A stretch of 7,201 bases of DNA from Saprospiraceae bacterium. GTDB taxonomy: Bacteria; Bacteroidota; Bacteroidia; Chitinophagales; Saprospiraceae. How positions within the stretch are numbered: position 1 is the first letter of the stretch; every line of letters begins with the position of its first letter. This document shows positions 1 to 6,186 of the stretch, in pieces. Location: contig JABDJE010000021.1 of assembly GCA_013002625.1 (NCBI GenBank), positions 1 to 7,201 on the forward strand. The letters run 5' to 3'. Position numbers and translations under genes: made by a program. The notes beneath the pieces were generated by a model. The model worked only from the letters and a program-made list of their open reading frames with translations. It ran no database searches and was not told the origin of the DNA.

Positions 1-26
1 TGAAAAATTTAAATAAACATAACGCT

Positions 27-1937
27 ATGACAAGAATTATCAAAACGGTCTTTTTTGCATTCACATTGATTTTCTTCGTACAATCATGTACCAACAAATT
101 AGATCTGAGTCCAGAAGATGACAGGCCCGTAGGCGATGCCGCCTTTGAGGATCCTGCGTCTTATCGAGCCTTTCTTGCAAAAATATATGCAGGTATTTCC
201 TTAAGCGGACAAGATGGTCCTGCCGGAGATCCTGACCTTGCAGGTTTAGATGAAGGATTTTCCAATTACTTAAGACTCTATTGGAAAATGCAGCAACTTA
301 CCACTGACGAAGCGGTAATTGGTTGGAATGATGGTACCATTAAAGATTTACACAGTCAGAATTGGACATCCGGTAATGAATTTATCCGTACCATGTATAG
401 TAGAATCATGTATCAGGTTTCATTAACCAATGAATTCCTGCGTCAAACCACTGATGCCAAATTGGATGAACGCGGTGTAGATGGCGCCCTTCGTGCAGAA
501 ATTCAGGAATACAGAGCAGAAGCACGCTTTATGAGAGCATTGAGCTACTGGCATGCTATGGATCTGTTTGCTAATCCGCCTTTCGTCACGGAAGATGATC
601 CTATTGGCGCTTTTTTACCTGAACAAATTCAAAGAGCCGATTTATTCAATTATATTGAAATGGAGCTTCAGGATATTGAAGGTAGCATTGTAGGTGCACG
701 TCAGAATGAATATGGACGCGCCGATCAGGCAGCTGTTTGGATGCTGTTAGCAAAAATATACTTGAATTCAGAAGTATATACAGGAACAGCACGATATGCC
801 GATGCGCTCACCTATACGAATAATGTTATTGGAGCTGGCTACACGATTGCCGACAATCCATATATGCAATTATTCCTGGCTGACAATCATGCCAATGGTA
901 CTCAGAGCGAAGTCATTTTCCCTATTCCATTCGATGGGTTAAATACCCAAGGATTTGGAGGAATGACCTTCTTAGTACATGCACCTGTAGGTGGAACTAT
1001 GAACCCAGATGATTATGGAATCAACGGCGGCTGGGGCGGCGTCAGAACGACTTCTGCCTTCGTCAATAAATTCAATATGGAAAGTTTGGATGTTGATGGT
1101 GTGAATCAATCCTTAGGCCCATTATCAGATTGGGGTGTTATAGGAAGTGCCACACCAAATGGCTGGGCAGACCCAGATGAAGATATGCACCAAACAGGAA
1201 CTGATCAATATGCATTGTACTTAGGACTGGTTGCAGGTGAAATAAAATTCAGATTTGATAATGACTGGGCCATAAACCTTGGTGATAACGATGCTGATGG
1301 ATCATTGGAACAGGATGGAGCGAATATTGCAATTCCCGAAGATGGGGTTTACTATATCACTTTAGATGTAGCCAATAGTACCTACGCTTTGGATTTGGTT
1401 GAAGGCGATGGACGTGCTTTATTTTATACCGATGGACAAACTCTGGAAATAGAAGATATATCTCCATTCTCTAATGGTTATGCTGTTGAAAAGTATAGAA
1501 ATGTTGACGTTAATGGCGTCCCAGGTTCTGATACAACAGGTGATTTTCCGGATACCGACTACCCAATGTTCAGATTAGCTGATGCTTATCTCATGTATGC
1601 TGAAGCTGTTTTAAGAGGCGGAGGTGGTAGCGTTGCAACAGCAGTTGACTATGTCAATAGTCTTAGACAACGTGCTTTTGGAAATGAGCTTGGAAATATA
1701 ACGCAAAGCGATTTGAACCTTGACTTCATCTTAGATGAAAGATCGAGAGAATTGTATTGGGAATGTCACAGAAGAACAGACCTTATTCGCTTTGGACAAT
1801 TTTCAGATCAGGGGATTTGGCCTTGGAAAGGTAATGTCCCACAAGGTATAACAACCGAAGCATTTAGAGATGTCATGCCAATACCGGCTTCAGACCTAGG
1901 TGTAAACACTAATTTAACTCAAAATACAGGATACTAA
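27..1937 (+). CDS. susD: SusD-like (RagB/SusD) starch-binding outer-membrane lipoprotein with an inserted SusE/F-like module
   Basis: This is a surface lipoprotein that would bind starch or maltooligosaccharides and act as the lid of a SusC TonB-dependent transporter. The N-terminus is a lipoprotein signal peptide with a hydrophobic stretch (residues 8-18) and lipobox FVQSC, giving Cys21 as the lipidated residue. SusD hallmarks follow: helical repeat segments such as AEARFMRALSYW (164-175), and the family-typical C-terminal region from YPMFRLADAYLMYAEA (512-527) to ILDERSRELYW and RRTDLIRFG (568-590). W100-N101 and W336 lie where the starch-contacting residues of Bacteroides SusD are expected; this is my alignment by eye. 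At 636 residues it is about 85 longer than Bacteroides thetaiotaomicron SusD (551), explained by a SusE/F-like insert near residues 358-459. The start has no Shine-Dalgarno, as is usual in this phylum, but gives a complete signal peptide. It is probably co-transcribed with susE 12 bases downstream and with an unseen upstream susC. Confidence 0.95.
   Translation: MTRIIKTVFFAFTLIFFVQSCTNKLDLSPEDDRPVGDAAFEDPASYRAFLAKIYAGISLSGQDGPAGDPDLAGLDEGFSNYLRLYWKMQQLTTDEAVIGWNDGTIKDLHSQNWTSGNEFIRTMYSRIMYQVSLTNEFLRQTTDAKLDERGVDGALRAEIQEYRAEARFMRALSYWHAMDLFANPPFVTEDDPIGAFLPEQIQRADLFNYIEMELQDIEGSIVGARQNEYGRADQAAVWMLLAKIYLNSEVYTGTARYADALTYTNNVIGAGYTIADNPYMQLFLADNHANGTQSEVIFPIPFDGLNTQGFGGMTFLVHAPVGGTMNPDDYGINGGWGGVRTTSAFVNKFNMESLDVDGVNQSLGPLSDWGVIGSATPNGWADPDEDMHQTGTDQYALYLGLVAGEIKFRFDNDWAINLGDNDADGSLEQDGANIAIPEDGVYYITLDVANSTYALDLVEGDGRALFYTDGQTLEIEDISPFSNGYAVEKYRNVDVNGVPGSDTTGDFPDTDYPMFRLADAYLMYAEAVLRGGGGSVATAVDYVNSLRQRAFGNELGNITQSDLNLDFILDERSRELYWECHRRTDLIRFGQFSDQGIWPWKGNVPQGITTEAFRDVMPIPASDLGVNTNLTQNTGY
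1098..1403 (+). other. SusE/SusF-like carbohydrate-binding module inserted within SusD (residues about 358-459)
   Basis: Between the SusD segments GGVRTTSAFVNKF (337-349) and GRALFYTDGQTLEI (462-475), which in ordinary SusD proteins are separated only by a short linker, lie about 100 extra residues. Their pattern is that of SusE/SusF C-terminal modules: an opening strand WGVIGSATPNGW (369-380), a central IKFRFDNDWAINLGDN (406-421), then an acidic D420-x-D422-x-D424-G loop and a closing hairpin YYITLDVANSTYAL (442-455). The modules of the neighbouring SusE show the same order (GAG..GWDWATP, NFRFFT..DWGSG, DGDNNF, YLVIDTVNKVISL). W369, W380 and W414 are candidate sugar-stacking residues. The domain boundaries are approximate, and a starch-binding role is inferred from the family resemblance. 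No frameshift or base-composition break is evident at either edge. Confidence 0.78.
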
Positions 1938-1949
1938 AAAATTAATAAA

Positions 1950-3131
1950 ATGAAAAAATTAAAAATTCTTGGATTAACGATTCTTATGGCTGTAGGATTT
2001 AATGCCTGCGAGCAAAATGATGATGTTGTATTTGTGGCCGGTGACACCACCATAAGTTTTACAAATACATTCTTAAGTGAATATGTTCTAACATTTGCCG
2101 CTGCCGGTAATATAGGTGAACGTTTTACTTGGAATACACCTGACGCAGGTGTACCGACAAATTACACCTTTACATTGGAGAAATCCATTGCCGGTGATTT
2201 TACCGATGCTGAAGCCGTTGGAGCTACAAGCGCAAATGAAATAGCAATTACCATTGGTGATATGTTAGGTTATGCTAATGAAGCAGGCCTTGATAATGAT
2301 CCGGAAACACCGGCGCCAAATACAGGCCAGGTTTCATTCCGTGTCAGATCTGTGATCGGTGCTGGTGGAGATCCAACATATTCTGCTGCTCAAGCATTAA
2401 CCATGGTACTTCCAGAGGATACAGGAAACGAAACTGCCATCTGTGATTTAGATGCATTATACGCAGTAGGTGCGGGAATCGCATTCGCAGGATGGGATTG
2501 GGCAACTCCTGAAGCATTCGCTTGTACAGGTAATGGCGTTTATTCGGGGAATGTAAAACTTCAAAACAATGGCGGTGCCGATAATAACTTTAGATTCTTT
2601 ACGGTTCCTACTGATTGGGGATCCGGACAAAATTATCCGTTCTTCGCTGATGCAGGATATACTATAGATGCGCAATTTGAAGATGCTATGGATGGTGACA
2701 ACAACTTTGCCTTTACCGGAACTTCAGGATATTATTACCTGGTGATTGACACAGTGAATAAAGTAATCTCACTGGATGCACCTACAGCTATTGGAACTTG
2801 CGAGATCGATATTCTCTATGCCGTTGGAGCTGGATTACCTGATGCAGGTTGGGATTGGGCGACTCCGGTTCTGTTTGCATGTAATGAAAATGGTATTTTT
2901 TCAGGATATGTAAATCTGACAAGTACTGGTGATGCTAACTTCAGATTCTTTACTGTAGCAACAGATTGGGGTTCTGGAAGAAACTTCCCATGGTATGCAG
3001 ATGCCGGTTATACGATCGATGCCAACTTTGAAGATGCCATGGATGGTGATAACAATTTTAAATTTATTGGAACAGATGGAACTTACTGGTTAACTATTGA
3101 CGAGGTTAATAAAGTGATATCTTTGCAATAA
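1950..3131 (+). CDS. susE: SusE-like outer-membrane starch-binding lipoprotein with two tandem C-terminal modules
   Basis: This is a predicted surface-exposed lipoprotein that helps hold starch or maltooligosaccharides near the SusCD transporter. The N-terminus is a short signal peptide with lipobox GFNAC, so Cys20 is the likely lipidated residue. Residues about 28-155 form the SusE-type N-terminal beta-sandwich (features such as FTWNTPDAG at 59-67 and VSFRVRSVIG at 128-137). Two closely similar modules follow, at about 165-275 and 284-393. Each has GWDWATP, NFRFFT, TDWGSG, ADAGYTIDA, FEDAMDGDNNF and VNKVISL in that order. The total of 393 residues and one N-domain plus two modules matches the SusE plan; SusF usually has three modules. 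The gene starts 12 bases after the susD stop in an A/T-rich gap, indicating a single transcript, and a strong hairpin lies just after its stop codon. The binding specificity is inferred from the neighbouring amylase. Confidence 0.92.
   Translation: MKKLKILGLTILMAVGFNACEQNDDVVFVAGDTTISFTNTFLSEYVLTFAAAGNIGERFTWNTPDAGVPTNYTFTLEKSIAGDFTDAEAVGATSANEIAITIGDMLGYANEAGLDNDPETPAPNTGQVSFRVRSVIGAGGDPTYSAAQALTMVLPEDTGNETAICDLDALYAVGAGIAFAGWDWATPEAFACTGNGVYSGNVKLQNNGGADNNFRFFTVPTDWGSGQNYPFFADAGYTIDAQFEDAMDGDNNFAFTGTSGYYYLVIDTVNKVISLDAPTAIGTCEIDILYAVGAGLPDAGWDWATPVLFACNENGIFSGYVNLTSTGDANFRFFTVATDWGSGRNFPWYADAGYTIDANFEDAMDGDNNFKFIGTDGTYWLTIDEVNKVISLQ
2442..2774 (+). repeat. SusE tandem module, copy 1 (residues 165-275)
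   Basis: This is the first of two in-frame copies of a beta-rich starch-binding-type module. By hand alignment the copies agree at roughly 70% of residues, with copy 1 longer by about three residues in the loop after VKLQNN (GGADN, 208-212). It carries W182, W184 and W223 and the cysteine pair C165/C192. At the DNA level many matching codons differ in the third base, so this is not a very recent duplication. Confidence 0.88.
2799..3128 (+). repeat. SusE tandem module, copy 2 (residues 284-393)
   Basis: This is the second copy of the SusE module, ending exactly at the C-terminus. It keeps GWDWATP (300-306), TDWGSG (338-343) and the acidic FEDAMDGDNNF (360-370). It also keeps the cysteine pair at the same 27-residue spacing (C284/C311). 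It has an extra aromatic, W348, where copy 1 has F231, so its binding face may differ slightly. Confidence 0.88.
3097..3125 (+). promoter_or_regulatory. Candidate Bacteroidota-type promoter inside the 3' end of susE
   Basis: The sequence TATCTTTG at 3118-3125 fits the Bacteroidota -7 consensus TAnnTTTG exactly. A TTG at 3097-3099 lies 18 bases upstream, within the usual spacing of the -33 element. Transcription would begin near 3130 and give the amylase gene a leader of about 65 bases that contains the 3148-3180 hairpin. The bases also encode the end of SusE (VISLQ). A TAnnTTTG match is expected a few times by chance in a window of this size, so the support comes mainly from its position. Confidence 0.35.
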
Positions 3132-3147
3132 TTATATGAGAATAATT

Positions 3148-3180
3148 AAAAAAAGGCTATGTTTTGCATAGCCTTTTTTT
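3148..3180 (+). terminator. Intrinsic terminator after susE, symmetrical (could act on both strands)
   Basis: A perfect 7-bp stem, GGCTATG (3155-3161) with CATAGCC (3167-3173), encloses the 5-base loop TTTTG. It is flanked by seven A (3148-3154) and seven T (3174-3180), so the stem can extend with A-T pairs and there is a U-tract for either direction. It begins 16 bases past the susE stop and ends 15 bases before the amylase start. It probably ends or attenuates the susDE transcript. Confidence 0.85.
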
Positions 3181-3195
3181 AGCAACAGTAGTGCT

Positions 3196-6105
3196 ATGAA
3201 AAAACGATTACTATTCTTTGCCCTGATCTGCATATCATTTGTTTGGGGACAACAACAAAACGGCACATTCACATTTTCGCCAGCTACTTTTGACGTTAAT
3301 ACTGAAGTGACAATTACAGTATCAGGAGTTGATCCAACAATTTGGAATTCAGGACAACCCAATAATATCTATTTATGGGCCTGGTATTTTGATCATTGTG
3401 GTAATTTTGTTGGCGGTCCATTAATCGGAAATGGTGACTGGGAGGATTCTAATAATACCCTTCAAATGACCAATAACGGTAATGGCACTTATAGTTATAC
3501 ACTAACACCTTCCGCTTTTTACGGTAGTAATAATGTACATCAAATGGGCATCCTTGTAAAAGCGGATGATGGCACTGGTGATAAAAAAACCCAGGATCAT
3601 TTAGAATACGTTGGGGAAGGTATTGGTATAGACATAACTATGCCTGCTTCTTATCCTGCAGTCCTGAACAGTGGTGATAATCTTACAATTCAAGGAAATT
3701 TTTATAAGGAAGGCACATTGCAATTTGGAACGCCTTACGAGGTTTTCTATAATGAAGTGTCTCAAGGCACCAGTAGTAATGGTTTTCCCAACTTTTCGTT
3801 TACAATTAACAATTTGACAACCAGTGGAACCGTTCGTGTGGAAGCAACAATTTCAGGTGAAAGCTCCTCCTGTTCCTTCGAAGTCATCATCGCTCCAACA
3901 GTCATTGAAGAAACCCTCCCTGCCGGCATGGAAGATGGTATTAATTATGATGATATAGATGATACTATTGCAACACTGGTACTAAATGCCCCGCTCAAGG
4001 ATTTTGTTTATATCGCAGGTAGTTTTAACAGCTACAATCCGGATAACTCCTATCTGATGAAAAAAGATGATACGCCCGGGTCGACAAAATATTGGTTACA
4101 ACTTACGGGATTGACCCCTGGTCAGGTAGAACATTATCAATATTGGGTCTATGCGCTAAACCCTGTTGCCGATTCTCCGGCCCTGGTGAAAACGGCCGAT
4201 CCGTTTTCAACTTTGGTACTAAACCCATACGATGATCCATTTATTACAGAATCAACATTTCCCGGCATTACTACAACTTACAGTTACCCTGCTTCGCAAG
4301 AACGGGAAGTTACCGTTTTACAAACCGGTCAAACCGATTATCCATGGGTGGTTAATAATTTTACCAAACCAAAGAAAGAAGATCTGATCATTTATGAAGT
4401 TTTCATACGAGATTTTGATGCCAATCGTACGTACCAGGATTTAATAGATCGAATAGGATATTTCAGAAATTTAAAGATCAATGCCATTCAGTTGATGCCT
4501 GTTATGGAATATGAGGGCAATGAAAGTTGGGGGTATAATACAACGTTTCACATGGCCTTGGATAAATTCTATGGTACTCCTGATAAATTAAAGGAATTTG
4601 TGGACCTCTGTCATCAAAATGGCATTGCTGTGATATTAGATATTGCTTTAAATCATGCCTATGGAAGAAATTCATTAGTGCGCATGTGGATGAACGACCC
4701 AGACAATAACGGATGGGATAATGGTGTGAGTACAGAAAATCCATATTTCAATCAGGTTGCAACACATACTTATAGTGTTGGTTTGGATTTCAATCATTCT
4801 CAAGCGGTGACTCAATATTATGTTCAACGGGTAATCAAACAATGGATCGAAGAATTTAAAATTGATGGGTTTAGATGGGATCTCACCAAGGGATTCACTC
4901 AAAATTGTTCTTCTGGAGATTTCGGTTGCACCGACTCTTATCAACAAGATCGTATAGATCGATTAAGAGCCTACGCCGATTATTCCTGGGGTTTAGATCC
5001 AACACATTATATGATCTTTGAGCATTTGGGCTCCGACGCCGAAGAACAACAATGGGCCAATTACCGATTAGGCGATGCTATACCAAAAGGTATTATGATG
5101 TGGGGGAAATTAAACAGTGAGTACAATCAGTTAACTATGGGATATGCATCCAGTTCAAACTTTAATAGAATGGGGCATACAAGTCATGGATTTACAGCAC
5201 CTCGACTTGTTGGCTATCCCGAGAGTCATGATGAGGAACGCTTGATGTACAGAAACCTTGCATTTGGAAATTCTAACGGCGGTTATGATGTTACCGATCT
5301 TAACACCGCCCTATCACGTATGCCGGCTTTAGGGGCAGTTTCGATCCCAATTCCGGGACCTAAAATGATCTGGCATTTTGCCGATTTGGGTATGGAAAAT
5401 TCCATTTGGACCTGTAGTGATGGCAGTGTCGATGAAGGTAATGATGATTGCAAGCTAGCCACGAAACCACAGCCTCAATGGACCGATATGTGGCCGGACG
5501 ATCCAAACCGAAGTGCGATCTATGATGCTTGGGCGCGTTTAATCTCACTCAAGATCAATGAAGATGTGTTCGAAGGAAATTATTCCATAGAATCCGGAGA
5601 CCTGACACCAAGAATATTCATCTGGGATGATGGCATCCCTGCAAATGAATTAAAAAATGTGGTCATCCTGGCAAATTTTGAACTTACCGCTCAGGATGTT
5701 GTTCCCGATTTCCCTTATGACGGAAACTGGTATGACCTCATGGATGCAAATGGCAGCACTTCAATAAATGTGCCGGTTACAGAATTAGCAACACCGATAA
5801 ATATTCCGGCAGGTGAATTCAGAATATATGGCAATGCAATACCTCAAACACTATCTGATGTATCATTAGATGTTGATAACGGTCTTTTGCTTTATCCTAA
5901 TCCTGCTAAGGAATCGTTCTCACTTAACAGATCGATTGAGGATCTTAAAATATTTGACATTACCGGAAAATTGATCAAAGAATTTAAAGGGACTTTTGAA
6001 AAAGGCCATGTTTTTGAAACTAACGAACTTTCTCAAGGACTTTATATCATACGACTAACGAATAGCTCAGGTCAGGAACAATCCACTAAACTGGTGAAGA
6101 TCTGA
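3196..6105 (+). CDS. Secreted multidomain GH13 alpha-amylase-type glycoside hydrolase with T9SS sorting domain
   Basis: This enzyme is predicted to cleave alpha-1,4-glucosidic bonds of starch or related glucans outside the cell. Residues 1-18 are a Sec signal peptide (MKKRLLFFALICISFVWG) without a lipobox cysteine. Two beta-rich, Ig-like regions follow (about 22-140 and 145-233), then a CBM48/early-set-like domain (about 258-345, e.g. FVYIAGSFNSY). The GH13 barrel spans about 395-790 with all conserved regions: DIALNH (482-487), GFRWDL with nucleophile D562, MIFEH with acid/base E609, and ESHDEE with H678-D679. The enzyme should therefore be active. A C-terminal beta domain (about 795-880) and a type A T9SS sorting domain (about 890-969) complete it. 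An in-frame TAG at 3169-3171 and no intervening start codon make 3196 the only sensible start; no Shine-Dalgarno is seen. The exact subfamily (alpha-amylase, neopullulanase or similar) cannot be settled by eye. CxxxxxxC (571/578) and a second cysteine pair (740/752) may be disulfides. Confidence 0.93.
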   Translation: MKKRLLFFALICISFVWGQQQNGTFTFSPATFDVNTEVTITVSGVDPTIWNSGQPNNIYLWAWYFDHCGNFVGGPLIGNGDWEDSNNTLQMTNNGNGTYSYTLTPSAFYGSNNVHQMGILVKADDGTGDKKTQDHLEYVGEGIGIDITMPASYPAVLNSGDNLTIQGNFYKEGTLQFGTPYEVFYNEVSQGTSSNGFPNFSFTINNLTTSGTVRVEATISGESSSCSFEVIIAPTVIEETLPAGMEDGINYDDIDDTIATLVLNAPLKDFVYIAGSFNSYNPDNSYLMKKDDTPGSTKYWLQLTGLTPGQVEHYQYWVYALNPVADSPALVKTADPFSTLVLNPYDDPFITESTFPGITTTYSYPASQEREVTVLQTGQTDYPWVVNNFTKPKKEDLIIYEVFIRDFDANRTYQDLIDRIGYFRNLKINAIQLMPVMEYEGNESWGYNTTFHMALDKFYGTPDKLKEFVDLCHQNGIAVILDIALNHAYGRNSLVRMWMNDPDNNGWDNGVSTENPYFNQVATHTYSVGLDFNHSQAVTQYYVQRVIKQWIEEFKIDGFRWDLTKGFTQNCSSGDFGCTDSYQQDRIDRLRAYADYSWGLDPTHYMIFEHLGSDAEEQQWANYRLGDAIPKGIMMWGKLNSEYNQLTMGYASSSNFNRMGHTSHGFTAPRLVGYPESHDEERLMYRNLAFGNSNGGYDVTDLNTALSRMPALGAVSIPIPGPKMIWHFADLGMENSIWTCSDGSVDEGNDDCKLATKPQPQWTDMWPDDPNRSAIYDAWARLISLKINEDVFEGNYSIESGDLTPRIFIWDDGIPANELKNVVILANFELTAQDVVPDFPYDGNWYDLMDANGSTSINVPVTELATPINIPAGEFRIYGNAIPQTLSDVSLDVDNGLLLYPNPAKESFSLNRSIEDLKIFDITGKLIKEFKGTFEKGHVFETNELSQGLYIIRLTNSSGQEQSTKLVKI
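5884..6102 (+). other. Type IX secretion system C-terminal sorting domain (type A) of the amylase
   Basis: The last about 73 residues follow the T9SS type A pattern: LYPNP (899-903), a strand ending in SFSLN, LKIFDITGKLIKEF (917-930), then LSQGLYIIRL (945-954) and a final lysine-rich strand TKLVKI. Such domains direct export across the outer membrane by the PorU/gliding-motility-linked secretion machinery and are usually removed, leaving the enzyme released or attached to the surface. The secretion genes are not in the window. Confidence 0.92.
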
Positions 6106-6141
6106 GTTTTTAATGGAGGATTATTTGTAATCTAACCACAT

Positions 6142-6178
6142 AAAGGCTTCTTAAACTCATGTTTTTGAAGCCTTTTTT
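6142..6178 (+). terminator. Intrinsic terminator after the amylase gene
   Basis: AAAGGCTTC (6142-6150) pairs with GAAGCCTTT (6167-6175), and AAAC/GTTT (6153-6156 with 6161-6164) can extend the hairpin past a small internal loop. Six T follow the GC part of the stem (6173-6178). It lies 36 bases after the amylase stop and just before the end of the convergent galK. On the opposite strand the T-run is only three bases, so it should work mainly for the + strand. Confidence 0.82.
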
Positions 6179-6186
6179 AATTGAAC

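Noticed and set aside
1..3. TGA at the very left edge as the stop codon of an upstream susC gene
   Set aside because: The position suits a susC-susD junction, but there are no upstream bases to confirm a reading frame.
2457..2675. 72-residue - strand open frame inside susE
   Set aside because: It lies entirely within well-supported susE module coding sequence and has no domain or start signal.
3132..3362. 76-residue open frame on the - strand
   Set aside because: It runs through the terminator hairpin and the amylase signal-peptide codons, has no recognisable domain, and is explained as a shadow of the + strand gene.
4502..4947. Overlapping - strand open frames inside the amylase catalytic domain
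   Set aside because: They are opposite to the conserved GH13 regions, overlap each other in different frames, and show no protein-like pattern.
6115..6120. GGAGGA, a Shine-Dalgarno-like sequence after the amylase stop
   Set aside because: No start codon follows at a usable distance; the next sequence is the terminator hairpin.
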